A stretch of DNA of 64,000 bases from JBJXGV01 sp046160485 (GTDB lineage Bacteria > Orphanbacterota > Orphanbacteria > JBJXGV01). Position 1 is the stretch's first letter, and each line of letters begins with the position of its first letter. Position numbers and translations under genes: made by a program. Positions 1 through 8,082 of this stretch are shown here, piece by piece. The stretch lies in NCBI GenBank assembly GCA_046160485.1, contig JBJXGV010000028.1, positions 186,001 through 250,000 of the forward strand. The letters are read 5' to 3'. Below the pieces are notes generated by a model. The model did no database searches and had not been told where the DNA came from. It saw nothing but the letters and a program-made list of their open reading frames with translations.

Positions 1-207
1 ATCAATCTCGAAGGTGTGCCGTGGATGAACAGCTCCGGCCTCGGAGTTCTTCTGGCCGCATTCATCCAAATCAGGAAAAGCGGGGGAGAAATGCGCTTCC
101 TCAACACGCAGGAACGCGTCCGCAGCATTCTCACCACGACGAAGCTAGAGAAAATGATCGAAGCGTTCGATAACGAGAATACCGCCCTCGCCAGCTTTCG
201 CTGCTGA
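1..207 (+). CDS. STAS-domain anti-sigma factor antagonist, 5' end cut by window
   Basis: The reading frame is open from base 1, so the N-terminus lies outside the window. The visible 68 residues form the second half of a STAS (SpoIIAA/RsbV-like) domain: the phospho-acceptor loop reads MNSSGLGVLLAAF, followed by the usual helix, a strand (GGEMRFLN) and the final helix ending in ALASF. Family members bind an anti-sigma kinase when unphosphorylated and release its sigma factor. The usual Asp before the Ser-Ser is Asn here. A SpoIIE-type phosphatase lies at 15829-18345 and could act on this type of protein, but no RsbW-like kinase is visible, so that link is inference. Confidence 0.85.
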   Translation: MNLEGVPWMNSSGLGVLLAAFIQIRKSGGEMRFLNTQERVRSILTTTKLEKMIEAFDNENTALASFRC

Positions 208-260
208 AAGGAGGACCGCGTATCTCGGAGAGGCAAGTCGCCGCGCTGGTTGATCTCGTC

Positions 261-443
261 GTGACGGCGGCGCTCTTCGTTCTCTTGATCGTGGCGTTCG
301 TTCGATTCTTTCAGGTCTTTGCTTCACCCGGACTGACCGTCACGCGGTTCGCCTTCCTCCCCGTTGGACTTGCCGCCGGCGCCGGTTACGCCGCGTTTCG
401 CGGCTGGCGCGCCTACAAGAGGTTTCGCGACACGACACGATGA
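261..443 (+). CDS. Small two-segment membrane protein, unknown function
   Basis: A 60-residue protein from GTG 261. Hydrophobic stretches at about residues 3-20 and 26-45 are followed by a basic tail (RGWRAYKRFRDTTR), suggesting an inner-membrane protein with a cytoplasmic end. A perfect Shine-Dalgarno AAAGGAGGA lies at 207-215, far upstream of this GTG but only 6 bases before an in-frame ATC at 222. Translation may therefore begin at ATC 222, adding 13 residues (SERQVAALVDLV plus the start). The stop overlaps the next gene's ATG (ATGA, 440-443), so it is probably translationally coupled to the diguanylate cyclase. I do not recognise a family. Confidence 0.6.
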   Translation: MTAALFVLLIVAFVRFFQVFASPGLTVTRFAFLPVGLAAGAGYAAFRGWRAYKRFRDTTR

Positions 444-1420
444 CGACTCGGATGTCGAAGGAAGCGCGATTCATTTCGGACCTTGCCGACGCGCATCGCA
501 TGGCCAGCGCGGCAGGAGAGATGCTCGGCGTCGGCCGCGCGTTTCTTCCGATTCTGCGCCGCCGCTTGGACGTGAGCTTCGCGCAGCTCGTCGTGCGCGA
601 GGAACGGCGCTCGGGCTTCGTTTTCATCGGCGGGAGTCTCGCGAAGCCGGTCGCCGCGCGTCGGCTGCGCGTCGAGGATGCGCCCGCGGTCGGCGCGATT
701 ATGCGAACACGCCGCACGCGACGCTGGACGCGCGCCGAGTTGCCGAGCGAGGTGCGCGCTCGCAACGAGGGCGGCATCGCGATTCCGCTCGGACCCGCGA
801 CGGGCGCGCGGCCGCAGCTCTTGCTCGGCGAGTGCGACGCCGCGAAGTTCGCGGACCCGATGATGGCCGCGTTTCTTGCGCATCTGAAGGTCGCTATCGC
901 GAACGCGGACGTCTATCGCCGCGCACTCGACCTTTCGTTCCGCGACGAGCTCTCCGGCGTCTACAATTACCGCTTCCTCATCGAGGCGCTCGAGCGCGAG
1001 ACGCGGCGCGCGCAGCGATTCGAGCATGTCTTCTCGATCATCATGCTCGACCTCGACAACTTGAAGGGCTACAACGACAGCTTCGGACACCTTCGCGGGA
1101 GCGAAGCGATTCGAACCGTTGGCGAGATACTCAGCGCGGGGCTTCGGCGCGTCGATCTGGCCGCGCGCTACGGCGGCGACGAGTTCGCAGCGATCCTGCC
1201 GCGCGCCGACAAGAAGGGCGCGCTGAAGGTGTGCGAACGCATTCGCGAGCGCGTTCGAGCGTTCAAGTTCCCCGGTGCGCGACGCGCCGGCGCCATCACG
1301 GCGAGCTTCGGGGTCGCGACCTTCCCCATCGACGGGAAGTCCGCGCGCGCTCTGCTCAAGAAGGCCGACCTCGCGCTCTACCGCGCGAAAGCCCGCGGCC
1401 GGGACACCGTCTCCGCGTAG
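440..1420 (+). CDS. Diguanylate cyclase (GGDEF) with N-terminal GAF-like region
   Basis: A 326-residue soluble protein. Residues 1-160 look like a GAF-type sensor region. The C-terminal domain starts at DELSGVYNYRFL (about residue 169) and carries the GGDEF signature at 245-249 (RYGGDEF). An RxxD inhibitory I-site (R236 to D239) sits exactly five residues before the GGDEF, so the enzyme is probably active and product-inhibited. It makes cyclic di-GMP from two GTP. The ATG overlaps the preceding stop by ATGA. The flagellar block has an HD-GYP phosphodiesterase (52306-54408) of opposite activity. What the GAF region senses is unknown. Confidence 0.9.
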   Translation: MTTRMSKEARFISDLADAHRMASAAGEMLGVGRAFLPILRRRLDVSFAQLVVREERRSGFVFIGGSLAKPVAARRLRVEDAPAVGAIMRTRRTRRWTRAELPSEVRARNEGGIAIPLGPATGARPQLLLGECDAAKFADPMMAAFLAHLKVAIANADVYRRALDLSFRDELSGVYNYRFLIEALERETRRAQRFEHVFSIIMLDLDNLKGYNDSFGHLRGSEAIRTVGEILSAGLRRVDLAARYGGDEFAAILPRADKKGALKVCERIRERVRAFKFPGARRAGAITASFGVATFPIDGKSARALLKKADLALYRAKARGRDTVSA

Positions 1421-1525
1421 AACGGGCGGCCACCGCCGTGCGTTCACTCGCGCCTGCGCCGGGGCGCCCGCTGGCCTGCCCGCCGAGGGCCTGTGGGAAT
1501 TTCCCCAAAGTGTCGATAAGCGAGA

Positions 1526-2665
1526 ATGCCGTCTTCGACGCAGCCGCCCGGCATCGGGCGCCCATCGCAGCCTCACGCCTCCGGCGCAACGTCGCTCGCG
1601 CTTCTTGCCGCCGAGGTCGTAGAGCATCTCCCCGGCGCGGTCCTCGTCGTGGCGTGCGACGGCGGCGTGCTCTTCGTTAACCCGGCGGCGACGCGGCTCC
1701 TCGGCGCGATCGATGAGGGGGACCCAGTTCTTTCGCGCCTCGCGACGAACGACGATCTGCGCGCTGCGATCGGTGCGGCGCTGACATCGCGGACGGGAAC
1801 GCCGCTCGCCGAGATTGCCGTGCACAGCCCCGACCTCGGCGAGGTGCCGGTCGAACTCCGCGCGACACCGCTACGCGACGAGCGCGGCGCCGTCTATGCG
1901 CTCCTCTTTCTGCTCGAGAACACGGCTGCCGCGCGGCGTCGCGACAGCGAGATTCATCGTCTCGAGAATCTGGCCGCGCTCGGGCGCTTCGCTTCGGCGG
2001 TCGCGCACGAGATTCGAAACCCGCTCGCCGGAATCGGCGCGGGCGTTCAGTTCCTCGACAAGTTCAGCGCGCGAAACGACGAAGAGCGCGAGATGATTCG
2101 AATGATTCTCTCCGAGGTGGACCGCCTCGACCGAATCGTCGAGGACATCTTTCATGCGGGCCGTCCGCTGCGAATCAATCGCGAGGCGGTCGACATTCGC
2201 GGTCCGGTGGAGCGCGCCATGTCGCTCCTTGTCGACCTCGCCTCCGATCGCGGCGTGAAGATCGAGCGGGACCTCGACGCGAGCCTTCCGGAAATCCTCA
2301 TCGACGCGGAACGCGTCGAGCAGGTGTTGATCAACCTCGTAAAGAACGCGATCGAATCCTCGGCGCGCGACACGACGGTGACGGTGCGCACGCGGCTGGC
2401 GGTGGCCACCGCGCACGAGGGGCTCTTTCCACGCGGTGCGCCGCCGTGTCTGGCGATCGAGGTTTCGGATCATGGCGTCGGAATCGCGCAGGACAAACTC
2501 GCGCAGATCTTCGAGCCGTTCGTCACGACGCGCGCGGGCGGCACCGGGCTCGGGCTCTACATTTCGCACATGATCGCCAACGCACACGGCGGTTCGATTC
2601 GCGTGGAAAGCGAGCGCGGACGGGGCTCGGTCTTCACTGTGCTTCTACCGTTCGCGAGAGAGTGA
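1526..2665 (+). CDS. PAS-domain sensor histidine kinase, NtrB-like
   Basis: A 379-residue cytoplasmic kinase without membrane segments. The order is a PAS fold (about 28-135; VVACDGGVLFVNPAATRLLG), a HisKA helix with phospho-acceptor H161 in HEIRNPLAG, and a HATPase domain with the N box (NLVKNAIESS), G1 (DHGVGIA) and G2 (GTGLGLYIS). It lies 11 bases before an NtrC-type regulator (2677-4113), which is its likely partner. ATG 1526 precedes the PAS fold by about 30 residues; the ribosome site is weak. The 105-base gap before it has a small palindrome (GGGAATTTCCC, 1496-1506) of unknown meaning. Confidence 0.92.
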   Translation: MPSSTQPPGIGRPSQPHASGATSLALLAAEVVEHLPGAVLVVACDGGVLFVNPAATRLLGAIDEGDPVLSRLATNDDLRAAIGAALTSRTGTPLAEIAVHSPDLGEVPVELRATPLRDERGAVYALLFLLENTAAARRRDSEIHRLENLAALGRFASAVAHEIRNPLAGIGAGVQFLDKFSARNDEEREMIRMILSEVDRLDRIVEDIFHAGRPLRINREAVDIRGPVERAMSLLVDLASDRGVKIERDLDASLPEILIDAERVEQVLINLVKNAIESSARDTTVTVRTRLAVATAHEGLFPRGAPPCLAIEVSDHGVGIAQDKLAQIFEPFVTTRAGGTGLGLYISHMIANAHGGSIRVESERGRGSVFTVLLPFARE

Positions 2666-2676
2666 GGGGAGCTCCG

Positions 2677-4113
2677 ATGCAGGGCACCATTCTGATCGTC
2701 GACGACCAGGAATCGATTCGGCATTTTCTCGGGAAGGATCTCGAGAAATCGGGGCACACGATCCTCTCCGCCGCAACGGGCGCGGAGGCGAAGCGACTCG
2801 TGGTGAGCGAAGAGCCCGACGTGGCCATCGTCGACATCCGGCTTCCTGACACGCACGGGCTCGACCTTCTGCGCGAGCTGCGCGAAGCGATCCCCGGCCT
2901 TCAGGTCGTCATCATCACCGCGTTCTCCGACGTGGAATCCGCCGTGCAGGCGATGAAGCGCGGCGCGTTCGATTACATCCCGAAGCCGGTGCACCTCGAT
3001 CAGCTTCACGCGGTTATCGACAAGGCGCTCGCGGCGAAGCGCGTGACGCTCGAGCTTTCGCATCTCCGCGAGGCGCGCCGCAAAGACCTCGGTCTCAACT
3101 TCGTCGAGAGCCGGAATCCGAAAATGCTGCGCCTGCTCGACATGGCGATGGAGGTCGCAAAGAGCGGCACGACGAGCGTCCTGATCGAGGGCGAGAGCGG
3201 CACCGGTAAGGAAGTCATCGCGAACATCATCCATCGCGCGGGGCCGTCGGCGTCGATGCCGTTCCTCGAGATGAACTGCGCGTCGCTGCCGGAGAAGCTG
3301 CTCGAGAGCGAACTCTTCGGACACGAGAAGGGCGCATTCACCGACGCGACGACGCAGAAAAAGGGGCTCCTCGAACTCGCCGACGGCGGCACGCTCTTCC
3401 TCGATGAAGTGGGGGAGATGGCGCCGGGCATTCAGGTCAAACTGCTGCGCGTCCTCGAGCGCATGAACTTCAAGCGCGTCGGCGGCACGCGTGATATTCA
3501 GGTGCAGGTCCGCGTGATCTCCGCGACGAATCGCGAGCTGCGCCGCGAGGTCGCCGAGGGCCGTTTCCGGGAAGATCTCTACTACCGGCTCAAAGTCGTC
3601 CCGTTCCTGCTGCCGCCGCTTCGCGAACGCGCCGAGGACATCATTCCGCTCGGGCACAACTTCCGCGAGCGCTTCAATCAGGCGTTCGGAAAGTCGTTCG
3701 AGCGCTTCTCGCAGGGAGCGGAGCAAATGCTCCTCGCGTACCCGTGGCCTGGGAACATCCGAGAATTGAAAAACATGTTGGAGAGGGCTATTCTGCTCGG
3801 CAAAGGTAGCGTCCTCGACGAAACGCATCTTTCGCTCGAGACGCCGCAGGGGAGCGCGTCGCGCAACCCGATCGCCGCCACGGTCGAGCGGCTTCTGTCG
3901 GCCGAACTCCCAATGGAGGGGATGAATCTCGAGCGCATCGTCGAGGAGATCGAGCGAGCCGCGATCATGAAGGCCTCCGAGCAGGCCGGATGGAATCAAT
4001 CGAGGACGAGCGCTCTTCTAGGAATCAATCGCGACAAGCTGCGCTACCGGATGAAACTCTATGGGATCGGTCGTGAACAAGGGCAGGAAACCGGCGAGGA
4101 AGTCGTGGCGTAG
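2677..4113 (+). CDS. Sigma-54-dependent NtrC-family response regulator
   Basis: A 478-residue regulator from ATG 2677, chosen because the receiver starts at once (MQGTILIVDDQESIR) and a GAGGGGAG site precedes it. The receiver has the acidic pair and phospho-acceptor D53. The AAA+ domain has Walker A GESGTGKE, a GAFTDA loop (canonical GAFTGA) and the R-finger region. A Fis-type helix-turn-helix ends the protein (NQSRTSALLGINRDKLRYR). Such proteins activate sigma-54 polymerase after phosphorylation, here probably by the kinase just upstream. No target promoter is obvious nearby. The GAFTDA variant occurs naturally in many NtrC relatives, so function is not excluded. Confidence 0.93.
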   Translation: MQGTILIVDDQESIRHFLGKDLEKSGHTILSAATGAEAKRLVVSEEPDVAIVDIRLPDTHGLDLLRELREAIPGLQVVIITAFSDVESAVQAMKRGAFDYIPKPVHLDQLHAVIDKALAAKRVTLELSHLREARRKDLGLNFVESRNPKMLRLLDMAMEVAKSGTTSVLIEGESGTGKEVIANIIHRAGPSASMPFLEMNCASLPEKLLESELFGHEKGAFTDATTQKKGLLELADGGTLFLDEVGEMAPGIQVKLLRVLERMNFKRVGGTRDIQVQVRVISATNRELRREVAEGRFREDLYYRLKVVPFLLPPLRERAEDIIPLGHNFRERFNQAFGKSFERFSQGAEQMLLAYPWPGNIRELKNMLERAILLGKGSVLDETHLSLETPQGSASRNPIAATVERLLSAELPMEGMNLERIVEEIERAAIMKASEQAGWNQSRTSALLGINRDKLRYRMKLYGIGREQGQETGEEVVA

Positions 4114-4657
4114 CGCGCGCGCCATCGGCGCCCCATCGCGCCGCGCGCAGGATTCACCCACCCTCAGCATTCTGACGATCCTCCTGGTCTTCGCCGTGAG
4201 CGCCTGCGGCTACAGTTTCTCCGCGCGCACGAACCCGCACCTCAAAACGATCGCGGTCCCGATCTTTCAGAACAAGACGCTCGAGAAGGGCGTGGAGCAG
4301 CGCCTCGCCGACGGCGTCGCCGACGCGTTTCTCGCGGACAAGAGCTTGCGCGTCGTCGAGGAGAAGGACGCGGACTCGGTGATCCTCGGGACGATCGAGC
4401 GCTACGATCGCAGTCCCTACTCCTACGACAAGAGCCAGGCGGTTCAGGAATACAAAGTCGAACTCGTGCTGCGCGTCGGCTACGAGGACCGAACGAAAAA
4501 CAAAGTCATCTGGGAAGAGACGGCGCTACGGGCGTGGGGCACTTACTCCGTGAGTTCGGCGCTCGCCGGCGGAATCGAGGAGGAGATCGTGGCGCAGGAT
4601 AGAGCCATCGAGAAAGCGGCGCAGGACATACTGATCAAGACGGTGCGCGGATGGTGA
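4061..4657 (+). CDS. lptE: LptE-like LPS-assembly outer-membrane lipoprotein
   Basis: The protein has a basic N-terminus, a hydrophobic segment (about residues 34-46) and a lipobox ending at C49 (FAVSAC|GYSF), so it is a probable lipoprotein. The mature part follows the LptE pattern: CGYSF, then TIAVPIFQNKTLEKG, a DADSVILG strand and a long sheet ending in the KVIWEE region. LptE plugs LptD in the outer membrane and helps insert LPS. The ATG at 4061 lies inside the preceding regulator gene; GTG 4073 is another possible start. The end overlaps leuS (ATGGTGA), suggesting one transcript. This gene supports a diderm, LPS-bearing cell. Confidence 0.8.
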   Translation: MGSVVNKGRKPARKSWRSARAIGAPSRRAQDSPTLSILTILLVFAVSACGYSFSARTNPHLKTIAVPIFQNKTLEKGVEQRLADGVADAFLADKSLRVVEEKDADSVILGTIERYDRSPYSYDKSQAVQEYKVELVLRVGYEDRTKNKVIWEETALRAWGTYSVSSALAGGIEEEIVAQDRAIEKAAQDILIKTVRGW

Positions 4658-7083
4658 ACGAATCCGGCACGAGCGCGCCGCGGTCACGCCGAGGCTACGC
4701 AGTGCACGCAGTCGAGGAGAAGTGGCGCGCCGAATGGGAGCGCCGCGGCCTGCACACTCCCGATCTCGACAACGCGCCGCGCCCCTTCTACAACCTGATG
4801 ATGTTCCCGTATCCGTCGGCGGAAGGGCTCCACGTCGGAAACTGCTTCGCGTTTATCGGCGCCGACATTTTCGGGCGCTACATGCGACTGCGCGGCCATG
4901 ACGTCTTCGAACCGATCGGCTTCGACGCGTTCGGCATTCACTCCGAGAACTACGCACTCAAGGTCGGAAAGCACCCGGGCGCGCTCGTCCCCGAAAACAT
5001 CGCGCGCTTCAAGATTCAACTCGCGCGGCTCGGCGCCCAATTCGACTGGACGCGAAACGTCGACACGACCGTGCCGGAGTACTACCGCTGGACGCAGTGG
5101 ATCTTCGTGAAGCTCATGCGCGCTGGTCTGGTCGAGCAGCGTCGCGCCCCGGTCAACTGGTGCACCTCGTGCAAAACGGTCCTCGCCGACGAGCAGGTCG
5201 AGGATGGACTCTGCGAGCGCTGCGGCAACGCGGTGATCGAGCGCGAACTTCTCCAGTGGTTCTTCAAGATCACGCGCTACCAAGAGCAACTTCTCACCAA
5301 TCTCGACTGGATCGATTGGTCCGACGATGTGAAGGCCGCGCAGCGGCGCTGGATCGGCCGCAGCGATGGATGCGAGGTGGTTTGGCGTCTGGCGGATTCA
5401 GATGGGTCGCTGACGACGTTCACCACGCGCGTCGACACGCTCATGGGCGTCACGTTCCTCGTGATTTCCCCGGAGCATCCGCTCATGGCGCAGATCACCA
5501 CGCCAGAGCATGTGGCAGAAGCGCGCGGCTATGCCGATGGCGCCAAGCGCAAGAGCCGCTTCGAGCGCGCCGAACTCGGCAAAGGCAAGAGCGGTGTACC
5601 GACCGGCGCGTTCGCTATCCACCCCGTCACCGGCGCGCGCGTGCCGATTTGGAGCGCCGACTACGTCCTCATGGGATACGGCACGGGCGTCGTCCAAGGT
5701 GTCCCCGCGCACGATGCGCGCGACCACGAATTCGCGACGAAGTTCGGTTTGCCGATCGTCACGGTGATCGCGTCGCCGCCGAACACCGACGCAGCCTCCG
5801 CGTATGAAGGAGAGGGGACGCTAACGAACTCGGGCGAGTTCGATGGGCTCGACACCGCGGCGGCACGCGAGCGCCTCACGGCGTGGCTTGCGGCGCGCGA
5901 ACTCGGGCGCGCGCGTACGCAGTACCGCCTTCACGACTGGTGTGTCTCCCGCCAGCGGTATTGGGGTCCGCCGATTCCCGTCGTGCACTGCGCCAAGTGC
6001 GGCGCTCAGCCCGTTCCCGAAGGCTCGCTGCCGGTGCTGCTTCCGATGACGGACGACTACATTCCCGATGACAGCGGCCGGTCGCCGCTAGCGAAGATCG
6101 CCGATTTCGTCGAGACCACCTGCCCCAAGTGCGGTGACTACGCGCGCCGCGACACGGACGTTCTCGACAACTTCCTCGACTCGGCTTGGTACTACTTCCG
6201 CTATCCGTCGACGGAGTTTCACGACGCGCCGTGGAGCGCCGAGCGCACGGCGCGCTGGCTCCCGGTCGACATGTACATCGGCGGGCGCGAGCACTCCGTT
6301 TTGCACCTTCTCTACACGCGCTTTCTCTGCCTCGCGCTCCACGATCTCGGGCACGTCCCCTTCGCCGAGCCGTTTAAGCGCTTCCGCGCCCACGGCCTCA
6401 TCGTCAAGGACGGCTCGAAAATGTCCAAGTCCCGCGGCAATGTCGTAAACCCGGACGAATACCTTAATCGCGTCGGTAGCGACGCGTTTCGGATGTACCT
6501 CATGTTTCTCGGGCCATTCATCGAGGGTGGCGATTTCCGCGACGAGGGGATGGTCGGCGTTGAGCGATTCCTCGACCGCGTCCACGGCCTCGCGCACGCG
6601 CCGGGCGCGCCGCTTTCTCGCGCGGCGGAGTCGAAGCTCCACTGGGCAATCAAGAAAGTGACGGACGATCTCGAGACGCTCAAGTACAACACGGGAATCG
6701 CCGCCATGATGGAGACGCTCAATCTCCTCGAGTCCGAGGCACCTGTGCCGCCGGACGTGCTTGCTCGATTCGCGCAGATCCTGGCGCCGTTCGCGCCCCA
6801 TCTGGCTGAAGAGATCTGGGAGCGGCTTGGGCACACCGAATCGATCTTTCGATCGGCTTGGCCCTCGTTCGACCCGGAGTTGGTTCTCGGCGACAGCATC
6901 GAGGTCGTCTTCCAGGTCAACGGCAAGGTGCGCGGCAAGATGTCGCTGCCGATCGGCTCTTCCGAGGATGACCTCAAGGCTGCGGCCCTTGCCGACCCGG
7001 GGGTGCTCGCCCACACGGGGGAAAAGTCTATCGCCCGCGTACTCGTCGTGCAGGGACGACTGGTCAATATCGTCGCGAAATAG
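4651..7083 (+). CDS. leuS: Leucyl-tRNA synthetase
   Basis: An 810-residue class I synthetase that charges tRNA-Leu in the cytoplasm. The HIGH-type motif is HVGN (61-64) within YPSAEGLHVGN, and KMSKS is at 590-594 (SKMSKSRGN). Two CxxC pairs around residue 171 (CTSCK ... CERCG) form a zinc finger. The CP1 editing insertion carries the TTFTTRVDTLMG motif. A second Cys-rich region precedes the KMSKS half. The C-terminal anticodon-binding domain ends with the usual LeuS tail (VFQVNGKVRGK). Length and domain order are normal for bacterial LeuS. It overlaps the lptE stop by 7 bases. Confidence 0.98.
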   Translation: MVNESGTSAPRSRRGYAVHAVEEKWRAEWERRGLHTPDLDNAPRPFYNLMMFPYPSAEGLHVGNCFAFIGADIFGRYMRLRGHDVFEPIGFDAFGIHSENYALKVGKHPGALVPENIARFKIQLARLGAQFDWTRNVDTTVPEYYRWTQWIFVKLMRAGLVEQRRAPVNWCTSCKTVLADEQVEDGLCERCGNAVIERELLQWFFKITRYQEQLLTNLDWIDWSDDVKAAQRRWIGRSDGCEVVWRLADSDGSLTTFTTRVDTLMGVTFLVISPEHPLMAQITTPEHVAEARGYADGAKRKSRFERAELGKGKSGVPTGAFAIHPVTGARVPIWSADYVLMGYGTGVVQGVPAHDARDHEFATKFGLPIVTVIASPPNTDAASAYEGEGTLTNSGEFDGLDTAAARERLTAWLAARELGRARTQYRLHDWCVSRQRYWGPPIPVVHCAKCGAQPVPEGSLPVLLPMTDDYIPDDSGRSPLAKIADFVETTCPKCGDYARRDTDVLDNFLDSAWYYFRYPSTEFHDAPWSAERTARWLPVDMYIGGREHSVLHLLYTRFLCLALHDLGHVPFAEPFKRFRAHGLIVKDGSKMSKSRGNVVNPDEYLNRVGSDAFRMYLMFLGPFIEGGDFRDEGMVGVERFLDRVHGLAHAPGAPLSRAAESKLHWAIKKVTDDLETLKYNTGIAAMMETLNLLESEAPVPPDVLARFAQILAPFAPHLAEEIWERLGHTESIFRSAWPSFDPELVLGDSIEVVFQVNGKVRGKMSLPIGSSEDDLKAAALADPGVLAHTGEKSIARVLVVQGRLVNIVAK

Positions 7084-7153
7084 ACAGCGACACGGCGGGC
7101 GCGTGAATTTTGGCCCAATTCGCCCAGCTCCGTGGTACGCACGGAGATTTCTC

Positions 7154-7183
7154 TGGACACGCCCCGGCGCCCTCGGCTACACT
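7154..7183 (+). promoter_or_regulatory. Sigma-70-like promoter of the sulfate-assimilation operon leader
   Basis: TGGACA (7154-7159; five of six to TTGACA) and TACACT (7178-7183; four of six to TATAAT) are separated by 18 bases. Transcription would start near 7190, about 60 bases before the leader ORF. It is the best match in the 351-base leuS-to-siroheme gap. This is a visual call. Confidence 0.5.
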
Positions 7184-7250
7184 GCGCGAAATCGATCGAA
7201 GTCACCGATCGCGACTCACCAACGAATTAGCGAAAGGAACGTCGTCACAC

Positions 7251-7334
7251 ATGCGGTACGTAGCGTGCGCCTGTTGTTGTTGTCTTCTTCATCCCGGAGG
7301 AGGGGTGCAGGCCGCGCCGATTGTGACCGCTTAG
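7251..7334 (+). CDS. Cys-rich leader peptide (27 aa) of the sulfate-assimilation operon
   Basis: ATG 7251 to TAG 7332-7334. It begins MRYVACACCCCLLHPGGG and ends QAAPIVTA. Five of the first eleven residues are Cys, four of them consecutive (TGT codons, 7272-7283). An AAAGGA site lies at 7233-7238, 12 bases before the ATG, a rather long spacing. The frame is open further upstream (to a TTG at 7110), but that lies before the predicted transcription start. By analogy with amino-acid leader peptides, the act of translation rather than the product would matter. Polycysteine leader ORFs with this role are known from mycobacterial sulfur genes. Confidence 0.7.
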   Translation: MRYVACACCCCLLHPGGGVQAAPIVTA

Positions 7335-7360
7335 CGACACGCTAAAGTTCAACCGAACGC

Positions 7361-7395
7361 AAAGGCCCGCAGCCTTCTAGGCAGCGGGCCTTTTT
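7361..7395 (+). terminator. Intrinsic terminator (attenuator) before the siroheme/sulfate operon
   Basis: A perfect 10-bp stem AAAGGCCCGC (7361-7370) with GCGGGCCTTT (7384-7393), extended by an inner 3-bp GCC/GGC stem and a TTCTA loop, followed by a T run (7391-7395). It lies between the leader ORF and the first structural gene, so every transcript from the upstream promoter must pass it. It is also near the end of the leuS transcript and may terminate that as well. Confidence 0.88.
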
Positions 7396-7434
7396 CCATA
7401 TTCACCGGAGAGTCGAACTCTCCACGAGGGACAC

Positions 7435-8082
7435 GTGGGAACACGTTACATGCCGATGTTCGTCAGCCTCGCGAATCGCGAATGCCTCGTTGTGGGCGCG
7501 GGGCCGATCGGAGTGCAGAAGACGAAGTCCCTGCTCGCAGCGGGGGCTCGCGTCACCATTGTCGATCCCAACGCGGAGTGGCCGAAAAGCGAGATGATCG
7601 ATGCGACGAATCCCACCGTCGTGGCGCGCATATTCGAGCCATCGGACGTCCGCGGCATGATGGTCGTCATCGGCGCGACGGATGATCCCGATGCCCAACG
7701 CCTAATCTACGACGCCGCGCGCGCCGCGGGTGCGCTCGTCAACATCGTCGACGTCCCTGAGCTATGCGACTTCATCTACGCTGCGACACTCGAGCGCGGG
7801 GACCTTCAGATCGCGGTGTCGACGGGCGGGCGATTCCCGTCCCTCGCGGCGAAGTTGCGCGATTGGATCGACGCCCAACTGCCGCGCGAAACAGGTGAGA
7901 CGCTCGATGAATTGGGCCGCGCTCGCATGTGGCTTCGCGAAACGCTGCCGGCCAACTATGCGCTTCAACGCGAGCGCCTCGGTCGCCTCCTCACACCAGC
8001 GCTGTTGCGCGACCTGATCGGCGGGCGGCGCGACCGCGTCCGCCAAGGCATTCACGAGTGGCGGGGGTCGATCACTCCATGA
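7435..8082 (+). CDS. Precorrin-2 dehydrogenase / sirohydrochlorin ferrochelatase (SirC/CysG-N type)
   Basis: A 215-residue enzyme for the last steps of siroheme synthesis: NAD-dependent oxidation of precorrin-2 and, in bifunctional members, iron insertion. A Rossmann motif is near the start (CLVVGAGPIGVQKTKSLLAAGA), followed by VTIVDPN and the family signature VSTGGRFPSLAAKLRDWI. Translation may begin at GTG 7435 (GAGGG just upstream) or ATG 7450. Homologues usually start close to the Rossmann strand, so both fit. Its stop overlaps the methyltransferase ATG. Siroheme is the cofactor of the reductase encoded downstream. Confidence 0.9.
   Translation: MGTRYMPMFVSLANRECLVVGAGPIGVQKTKSLLAAGARVTIVDPNAEWPKSEMIDATNPTVVARIFEPSDVRGMMVVIGATDDPDAQRLIYDAARAAGALVNIVDVPELCDFIYAATLERGDLQIAVSTGGRFPSLAAKLRDWIDAQLPRETGETLDELGRARMWLRETLPANYALQRERLGRLLTPALLRDLIGGRRDRVRQGIHEWRGSITP

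Larger units (their letters stand above)
7190..7398 (+). promoter_or_regulatory. Candidate cysteine-responsive transcription attenuator
   Basis: The leader contains, in order, a Cys-rich mini-ORF (7251-7334), a segment GGGGTGCAGGCC (7302-7313) and a strong terminator (7361-7395). The segment can pair with the terminator's 5' arm GGCCCGCAGCCT (7364-7375) at ten of twelve positions. A ribosome stalled on the Cys codons 7266-7283 would leave 7302-7313 free, allowing the antiterminator. A ribosome reaching the stop at 7332 would cover it and let the terminator form. A further small perfect hairpin, TTAGCG-ACA-CGCTAA (7331-7345), spans the stop codon. Downstream genes are all for sulfate reduction to sulfide, the direct precursor of cysteine. 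Structures are seen; the switch is inferred. Confidence 0.7.

Noticed and set aside
413..1825. 470-residue open frame opposite the GGDEF and kinase genes
   Set aside because: It is a complementary-strand shadow of two genes with clear domains; no family motif is seen.
7331..7345. TTAGCG-ACA-CGCTAA hairpin as the main attenuator structure
   Set aside because: Too small and spans the leader stop codon; the strong terminator at 7361-7395 is the better switch element.
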